The position numbers were made by a program, and so were the translations under genes. Below the pieces are notes generated by a model. It ran no database searches. It worked only from the letters and a program-made list of their open reading frames with translations, and had not been told where the DNA came from. DNA of 64,000 nucleotides, taken from positions 372,001 through 436,000 of the forward strand of contig NZ_VRSW01000001.1 of the NCBI RefSeq assembly GCF_008017445.1, written 5' to 3'. The stretch's first letter is position 1. Every line of letters starts with the position of its first letter. This DNA is from Microbacterium mitrae. Lineage in GTDB: Bacteria; Actinomycetota; Actinomycetes; Actinomycetales; Microbacteriaceae. This document shows, in pieces, positions 59,563 through 64,000 of this stretch.

Positions 59563-59904
59563 TCAGCTCTCGGGGTCGTACATGAAGGCTCGGAGTTCCT
59601 GCCGGCAGCGGCAGGCCTTCGCAATCTTCGCCGCCCACATCACGGCCTCGTCGTAGGTTGGCACTTCGAGCACCGTGTATCCGCCCTCGATCTGCCGCGT
59701 TTGCGGGTACGTGCCGACCTCCGTGGTTCCGTTCTCGTCAACTAAGACCGGCGCGATGGCCTCATCGATGCCGCCGCCGAAGACCCATACTCCCGCGTCT
59801 TTTGCCTCCTGCACGACGGCGTGCGAGTCACGCACCACGTCGTCAAACTCCCCGTCCGGAATGCGCATTTCGCCGCTGGGAAAGGAGATCAGAAACTTCG
59901 TCAT
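59563..59904 (-). CDS. YCII-related domain protein
   Basis: 113 residues. Ferredoxin-like fold of YCII/PhnB relatives: MTKFLISFPSGEMRIPDGEF, AVVQEAKDAGVWVFGGGI, EGGYTVLEVPTYDEAVMWA. Start ATG 59904 with GAGGTGTGAA upstream. Small YCII proteins are often annotated as dimeric enzymes of unknown function. Confidence 0.85.
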   Translation of the reverse strand: MTKFLISFPSGEMRIPDGEFDDVVRDSHAVVQEAKDAGVWVFGGGIDEAIAPVLVDENGTTEVGTYPQTRQIEGGYTVLEVPTYDEAVMWAAKIAKACRCRQELRAFMYDPES

Positions 59905-60003
59905 TTCACACCTCTTTGTGTCGCCGCTGGCTCTTATCCAATTCGCTAGCCTACGCCGCGCGGAGCGGGAAAGCACGAGGTGGATTGATGTGGTCCTGGC
60001 GGG

Positions 60004-60021
60004 CGGAACCACGTGGTTCCG
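60004..60021. repeat. 18-bp perfect palindrome CGGAACCAC/GTGGTTCCG
   Basis: An exact inverted pair of the over-represented word with no loop, between the nucleotidyltransferase stop (60043) and the YCII start. No U-run follows, so it is not a standard terminator. Confidence 0.9.
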
Positions 60022-60042
60022 GCCCCGAAGGCGCCTGCGGAG

Positions 60043-60592
60043 CTAGGCTTCCGGGATCTCGCGGCCGAAGGTTTCGAGCCTGATCACTTCGGGCTCGGGA
60101 GCGCCACGAACGCCAGTGTCGAGGGTGCTCTTCAACCTCGACTAGCGTGTCGATGCCGCAAAGCGCCAGGAGCAGGCGGATGTCGTTCACGTCGCGTCCT
60201 GGGCGGTTGGCGCGGAGCTTCATGGCGAGAAGCGCTTCCTTCGATGCGACCTGAACCACGACGCCAGCTTTGTCGTAGATCGTCTCCCACTCAACGGCCC
60301 TCCGGCCGAATGTGGGCAGCGAATCCGCATACTCCACCGCGAAGTTGAACCAACCCGTGTTCCACCCTCGTCGATCTCCCACGCGTGAAGCCGCGGCGAG
60401 AACGGCGTCATCGCTGCCGGGCTGAATATGAAGAGAATCGAGGTCTCCGGTGGCGCGTCTGTCGAAGTACCGGATGACGAGAGCAGCGCCGCCGACGAGG
60501 CGTATACCCGCGACTTCGCCGGCCGCGTGTAGCTCGCCTACGAGGTCGCGAAGGCCGGAGATGATGTCTTCGCGACCGAGCGAGTCGGCCAT
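60043..60592 (-). pseudogene. AbiEii-like nucleotidyltransferase (toxin-type), frameshifted near its 3' end
   Basis: Nucleotidyltransferase core VGGAALVIRYFDRRATGDLD, G-G...D-L-D, and the second block KEALLAMKLRANRPGRDVNDIRLLLALCGID as in AbiEii/DUF6036 proteins (cited in parts). After LVEVEE, near 60139, the frame in place runs on with Arg/Trp-rich sequence to 59951, while the next frame gives STLDTGVRGAPEPEVIRLE and FGREIPEA, ending at TAG 60043-60045, a far better C-terminus. The distance 60592-60043 is 550 bases, one too many for an intact frame. The start ATG overlaps the stop of the HTH gene (TGATG). Toxin likely damaged; a sequencing error is possible, but there is no homopolymer at the site. 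Confidence 0.8.
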
Positions 60593-61167
60593 CAGATGCT
60601 CGCTAAGGTATCGCGCCACACAAGAACGCCGCGCCCGAGGAACTCGTTGGGCACGTCAGCGGGCTCGGGGATCGGGTCCGCGGGATCAACATCCAGAGTG
60701 CGAGGCGTCTTGAGCCGCCTTTTCGCGTCAGTAACCCACAAGGGAGCGGGTAGCCCCTCCTCGCTGAGGCGCAATTCTACGAGACCAGCAATGGCCGCAT
60801 CCCAGGCACGATCACCGGTTAGTTCAGGCTCGGCGAGACCGAGCACACCCCGCACAAGACCGTGCTCGGATGCGAGATTATCGCCCAGCTGAATGAGTTC
60901 GCGAAGAGCGCTGTGCTTATCACCCGCTCGCAGGTATCTGCGGATCGCTGCCGCGATGACTGCCGCGTCGTCTCGCTGTGTGGGCGCGGAATATAACCGA
61001 TGGCCGGCGCTGCCGAGGAATCGTTCTACGGTGCTGAACTCAGCCTCTCGACCGCCTTCAAGTCGTGAGACTCGCCCCTGATCGACATGTGTTCGTTGAG
61101 CGAGATCTTTCTGAGTGAGGCCACGGCTCTTTCGCGCAGCGCGCACGAGTGCAGATGCGTTGGTCAT
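60592..61167 (-). CDS. XRE-type HTH protein, putative antitoxin partner of the nucleotidyltransferase
   Basis: About 191 residues. N-terminal HTH (RKSRGLTQKDLAQRTHVDQG then RVSRLEGG). The rest, with AIRRYLRAGDKHSALRELIQ, is like the C-half of HTH proteins paired with AbiEii or DUF6036 genes. Start ATG 61167, TTTGGAGGATCGC before it. The TGATG overlap to the toxin gene indicates translational coupling, a typical order for such pairs (antitoxin first). Confidence 0.85.
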   Translation of the reverse strand: MTNASALVRAARKSRGLTQKDLAQRTHVDQGRVSRLEGGREAEFSTVERFLGSAGHRLYSAPTQRDDAAVIAAAIRRYLRAGDKHSALRELIQLGDNLASEHGLVRGVLGLAEPELTGDRAWDAAIAGLVELRLSEEGLPAPLWVTDAKRRLKTPRTLDVDPADPIPEPADVPNEFLGRGVLVWRDTLASI

Positions 61168-61350
61168 GCGATCCTCCAAAAAATGTTCGCAGAGCCATAT
61201 TCTACGCCCCGGGCTGAGAATGTACACCGCTTCGAATCCGTGCACATGTCACGCCACCATCAAGGGCAGGGGGCGCCCCCGCATCAACGAAATCGTAATT
61301 GCGGGCACCACGGTTGACCCACGCGTTTGGTCGCCGAGGGCCTCGCGCAA

Positions 61351-61887
61351 CTACCGGTCGATCGCGTGCTCAAGCTGTGCGAGGCGATGGCTGCGCTCCC
61401 CCGTGATCTCCACGACCTGCGCGCCTGCAGTGAGATCGGCATCGTCGGCAAGCTCAAGGAGCGCGGCATCCATCGCGTCGCGCAGTTCAAGGTCTTCGTC
61501 GCTCGGGATCTGGATCGCATCACGTGCGTTGAGTGGCAGCAGAATCAGCAGGTCAACATTGACCATGGCGCGCTCGGCCAATCGATAGCCTTGCGCCAAG
61601 AGTTCGCTCGAACGCCCCGGACGTGCCAGGTCATCGAGCGCCTGCAAGTAGGCAAGAAAGTCCAGCGGCCCACGCTCAGCGATCAGGGGGCCATCCGTCG
61701 GCGCGAGCAGGCGAGCCGCTGCGATACGCAGCTGGGCGAAATAGGTCGCGGCGCCGGGAGACTGTTCGGCAACGTCGATGTCTTCAAACGGGTCAGCCAG
61801 CGTGCGCCAGCCTGCATGGCCTGAGGCGAAGTCCGCGAGCAGCGTGCTCTTGCCGCTGCCGTGGGTACCCGAGATGACAACGCGCAT
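61351..61887 (-). CDS. P-loop NTPase / AAA family kinase-like protein
   Basis: About 178 residues. Walker A at the very start: MRVVISGTHGSGKSTLLADF. Middle ERGPLDFLAYLQALDDL resembles nucleoside kinase or NadR-like ATPases (a DExD-like RGPLD). Start ATG 61887; GGAGGTTG upstream. Possibly a small-molecule kinase; partner unknown. It lies in the accessory segment between the HTH gene and the broken mutM end. Confidence 0.8.
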   Translation of the reverse strand: MRVVISGTHGSGKSTLLADFASGHAGWRTLADPFEDIDVAEQSPGAATYFAQLRIAAARLLAPTDGPLIAERGPLDFLAYLQALDDLARPGRSSELLAQGYRLAERAMVNVDLLILLPLNARDAIQIPSDEDLELRDAMDAALLELADDADLTAGAQVVEITGERSHRLAQLEHAIDR

Positions 61888-61932
61888 TGACAACCTCCGA
61901 CGGACGGAACGACGTTTAGCGTACAGCCGTCG

Positions 61933-62070
61933 CTACCGAACGCGCTGGCACCGGGGGCAGAAGTGCGACGACCGGTTCGTGAAGGCGACGCGTACCAGCG
62001 GGGTCCCGCACCGCGGGCACGGCTCACCGTCGCGCCCATACGCGTTCAGCGAGTGCGCAAAGTAACCCGC
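61933..62070 (-). pseudogene. Second mutM 3' end: C-terminal zinc-finger fragment of a formamidopyrimidine-DNA glycosylase
   Basis: Minus-strand translation gives [20 protein letters not shown], then [21 protein letters not shown] and a TAG (61933-61935). It matches the last 45 residues of the intact mutM (62708-62845), about 36 of 45 identical, including all four zinc Cys. Directly upstream in frame is a TAG, so only this part remains. It has the same orientation as mutM; the two copies are direct repeats flanking 62071-62707. Confidence 0.92.
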
Positions 62071-62446
62071 CTACCGCAGTTTTTCACGTTGATCTGTCGC
62101 ACGTGTCCTATCGTGTCCGGTCACGAACAACCCGTTTCGATATTCTCAAGTCATGACTTCGAGCGATTCCGATCATCCCTCCGCTTCGCGGTGGCGCGCC
62201 GAGTGCGTCACAGCCCTTCTATGATCAGGACTACATAGCGCTCATTCACAGTTCAGCGTCGTCGCCTCGCCCCGTCACGCCTGATCCGCTTCCTGCGGAC
62301 GGAACCCAACCGAAGCTCTGGAACCTCGCCCTCCAACGAATTCGGATGCACTGACTGCACTCGCGTACCTCCGGATCGCCGCGCTGAGCGAGGAGTACGA
62401 GCCGGGATACATCGGCGACGAAGGCGCACGGCGATTGGGCGTCGGC
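62071..62446. other. Segment between the duplicated mutM ends, no intact gene
   Basis: Together with the small membrane gene it makes the ~640 bp between the two mutM ends. The plus strand shows traces of a decayed frame (ATG 62153, shifts near 62200 and 62336, later EEYEPGYIGDEGARRLG) that I could not confirm. Base composition is less G+C-rich than the neighbours at 62071-62160. Confidence 0.4.
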
Positions 62447-62665
62447 CTACCGTATGAGACCGGTCACGAGCATGACCGCAACCGCGATCGCTCCGAGCCC
62501 GGCGGCCAACCCTATCCAGACCCACGTGTTGAAGCGTGATGGCGATGGTCGGGACACACGCTCGAAACCGTAGTAAAGAAATCCGGCGTAGATGACCGAG
62601 ATGCCGGCGACGGTGAGAAGGATGCCGACTAGCCACTCGATCCACTGCACAGGGTCAGGATACAT
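62447..62665 (-). CDS. Small two-helix membrane protein
   Basis: 72 residues, ATG 62665. Two hydrophobic segments: WLVGILLTVAGISVIYAGFLYYGF and VWIGLAAGLGAIAVAVMLVTGLI (in parts). No strong ribosome site. It lies between the two mutM 3' ends. Unrecognised. Confidence 0.55.
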   Translation of the reverse strand: MYPDPVQWIEWLVGILLTVAGISVIYAGFLYYGFERVSRPSPSRFNTWVWIGLAAGLGAIAVAVMLVTGLIR

Positions 62666-62707
62666 CGCGCGCGTCGAACACCGAAACCCAGGGCTCCCAC
62701 CTTGTCG

Positions 62708-63598
62708 CTATCGAAGCCGCTGGCAGCGCGGGCAGAAGTGAGACGAGCGGCCCGCGAACGGAATCCGCTTGATCGGGGTGCCACATCGCGGGCACGATTC
62801 TCCCCCGCGACCATATGCATTCAGCGAGTGCGCGAAGTAACCGGCCTGCCCGTTCACGTTGACGTATTGGGCATCAAAGCTGGTTCCGCCCTCGGCCAGG
62901 GCCTTCGTCAGAACCGCACGGATCTCGTCGAGAAGTTGCGACACTTTGCGGGTCGAAATCGTATTCGCGGGCGTCTCGGGGTGCAGGCGCGTCGCCCACA
63001 GCGACTCGTCCGCGTAAATATTGCCGACGCCGCTGACGACGGTCTGGTCGAGAATCACCCGCTTAATCGCCGACGCCTTCTTGCCAAGCACCCGCCGAAA
63101 CACCCGCTCGTCGAACGCGTCGTCCAGCGGGTCTCGGGCAATATGCGCGACTTGAGAGGGAATCTGCGCGAGCGTCGTTCCCCACCCTGCGGGCGCGCCA
63201 TCGACGGTCGGAACCAGGTCATCGATCGCAAGCGAGCCGAAAGTGCGCTGGTCGGCAAACACGACGGCCAGTTCACCGTGTTCGGGGTGCTCAATCATGA
63301 TGCGCACCCGCTCGTGACGCTCGGCGGTCGCGCCGGGCTCACGAAGCAGCATCTGCCCGCTCATCCCGAGGTGCCCGACGACGGCGTGTGAATCTGAAAT
63401 CGGCAGCCACAAAAACTTGCCGCGACGCGCGGCTTCGCGAATCACGGAACCAGTGAGCCGCGATTCGAAGTCCGTGGCGGTTCCGACATGGCGGGTCAGC
63501 GCACGCTCATCGCGCACCTCGACCGAGGTCACACGCGCACCAATGACCGCTGACGCAAGGCCTGCGCGAACAACGTCGACCTCAGGAAGTTCGGGCAC
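62708..63598 (-). CDS. mutM: Formamidopyrimidine-DNA glycosylase (Fpg/MutM)
   Basis: 296 residues. N-terminal PELPEVDVVRAGL supplies the catalytic Pro-Glu, DQTVVSGVGNIYADESLW is the H2TH region, and CPRCGTPIKRIPFAGRSSHF with CPRC is the zinc finger. It removes 8-oxoguanine. The zinc-finger part is repeated at 61933-62070. Start ATG 63598, 9 bases after rnc. Confidence 0.97.
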   Translation of the reverse strand: MPELPEVDVVRAGLASAVIGARVTSVEVRDERALTRHVGTATDFESRLTGSVIREAARRGKFLWLPISDSHAVVGHLGMSGQMLLREPGATAERHERVRIMIEHPEHGELAVVFADQRTFGSLAIDDLVPTVDGAPAGWGTTLAQIPSQVAHIARDPLDDAFDERVFRRVLGKKASAIKRVILDQTVVSGVGNIYADESLWATRLHPETPANTISTRKVSQLLDEIRAVLTKALAEGGTSFDAQYVNVNGQAGYFAHSLNAYGRGGESCPRCGTPIKRIPFAGRSSHFCPRCQRLR

Positions 63599-63607
63599 GA
63601 CGCGAGC

Positions 63608-64000
63608 CTACGCGCGGTCGTTCAGCACGTGCCACGCGGTGAGAGCCGCAGCCATCTCCGCAGTCTTCTTGCTGGTTCCCTCACCCGTCGTGACCACATC
63701 GCCCACCGTCACCGTCGCGACAAAACGACGATCGTGGTCGGGGCCGGAGCCCTCAATGGTGTAGACCGGAACCGACTGCACGACCCGTGCGGCGAGCTCT
63801 TGCAACGCCGTCTTCGGGTCGATCGCGGCGCCATAACGGTCGGGGTCGGCAAGCAACGGCTCGATGAGACGGTGCACGAGGGTCGTCGCCGCCTCCTGGC
63901 CAACAGACAAATAGGTCGCACCGATCAGAGCCTCGGTGGTGTCAGCCAGAATCGAATCTTTGTCGCGACCGCCGGTCTGCTCTTCGCCGCGACCCAGGCG
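63608..64000 (-). CDS. rnc: Ribonuclease III, C-terminal part (5' end outside window)
   Basis: 131 codons, open at the right edge. DTTEALIGATYLSVGQEAATTLV is the catalytic-domain helix with the conserved D..EA..GA, and the double-stranded-RNA-binding domain ends in GTSKKTAEMAAALTAWHVL. It processes rRNA and dsRNA. rnc-mutM-smc-ftsY is a standard actinobacterial order, here split by the accessory segment between mutM and smc. Confidence 0.95.
   Translation of the reverse strand, partial: RLGRGEEQTGGRDKDSILADTTEALIGATYLSVGQEAATTLVHRLIEPLLADPDRYGAAIDPKTALQELAARVVQSVPVYTIEGSGPDHDRRFVATVTVGDVVTTGEGTSKKTAEMAAALTAWHVLNDRA

Noticed and set aside
59951..60140. Arg/Trp/Pro-rich C-terminus of the nucleotidyltransferase in the frame as written
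   Set aside because: The alternative frame gives a domain-like end and stops at 60043; the longer tail looks like out-of-frame translation.
62150..62460. Decayed plus-strand gene (segments PFYDQDYIALIH, then ALTALAYLRIAALSEEYEPG)
   Set aside because: Needs at least two frameshifts and I know no family that joins the parts; kept only as a note in the intergenic entry.

Overview
The window is high-G+C chromosomal DNA from an actinomycete, most likely a member of the Microbacteriaceae (Microbacterium-like). Supporting signs are the gene order rnc-mutM-smc-ftsY, ffh-rpsP-khpA-rimM-trmD, rplS-lepB-rnhB, the DUF2469-yraN-comM-dprA block and rpsB-tsf-pyrH-frr-cdsA, together with an MshB-type deacetylase, a GlgE maltosyltransferase and an enlarged NAD-dependent DNA ligase. 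No rRNA, tRNA, CRISPR array, prophage or insertion sequence is visible.

Layout. 1-2.5 kb: 3' end of an acyl-CoA ligase, a repeat-rich intergenic region and a DUF559-type protein. 2.5-7.2 kb: ligA, mnmA and a cysteine desulfurase (sulfur supply next to tRNA 2-thiolation). 7.4-13.7 kb: glgX-glgE-glgB alpha-glucan operon closed by a strong terminator. 13.8-21.7 kb: YbbN-like thioredoxin fold protein, a membrane protein of unknown role, an AI-2E-type permease, an alpha/beta hydrolase, a lytic transglycosylase-like protein, a DivIVA-like protein, cdsA, frr. 21.7-24.3 kb: pyrH, tsf, rpsB. 24.5-27.5 kb: degenerate M23 peptidase, the stump of a FecCD permease fused to an intact FecE-type ATPase gene, and a MATE transporter. 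27.7-33.1 kb: tyrosine recombinase (XerC-like), LRV-repeat membrane protein, dprA, comM, yraN, DUF2469. 33.2-42.2 kb: eight tightly packed minus-strand genes (MshB/PIG-L deacetylase, ROK repressor, three-part ABC importer, argininosuccinate-lyase-like enzyme, ROK kinase, OsmC) lying between rnhB and DUF2469, genes that are usually close together. 42.4-57.0 kb: rnhB, lepB, rplS, map, trmD, rimM, khpA, rpsP, ffh, a TetR gene divergent from lipB-lipA, ftsY, smc. 57.1-62.7 kb: an accessory segment (31-codon leader-like ORF, GNAT protein, YCII protein, AbiEii-like nucleotidyltransferase with a frameshift plus its HTH partner, P-loop kinase-like protein, and a broken second mutM 3' end). 62.7-64 kb: mutM and the 3' part of rnc.

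The strongest unexplained signal is not a gene. The 8-mer CGGAACCA / TGGTTCCG occurs about 58 times by hand count, against roughly 2-3 expected from base composition. It lies on both strands, mostly inside genes where it forces codons such as GGA that the genome otherwise seems to avoid, and it forms inverted pairs, one of them inside the map terminator. This resembles the DNA uptake sequences of Neisseria and Pasteurellaceae, and the window carries the competence-associated genes dprA and comM. Other points of interest are the deacetylase/ROK/ABC/lyase operon, the duplicated mutM 3' end, three structured 70-bp repeats near the left edge, and the FecCD remnant.
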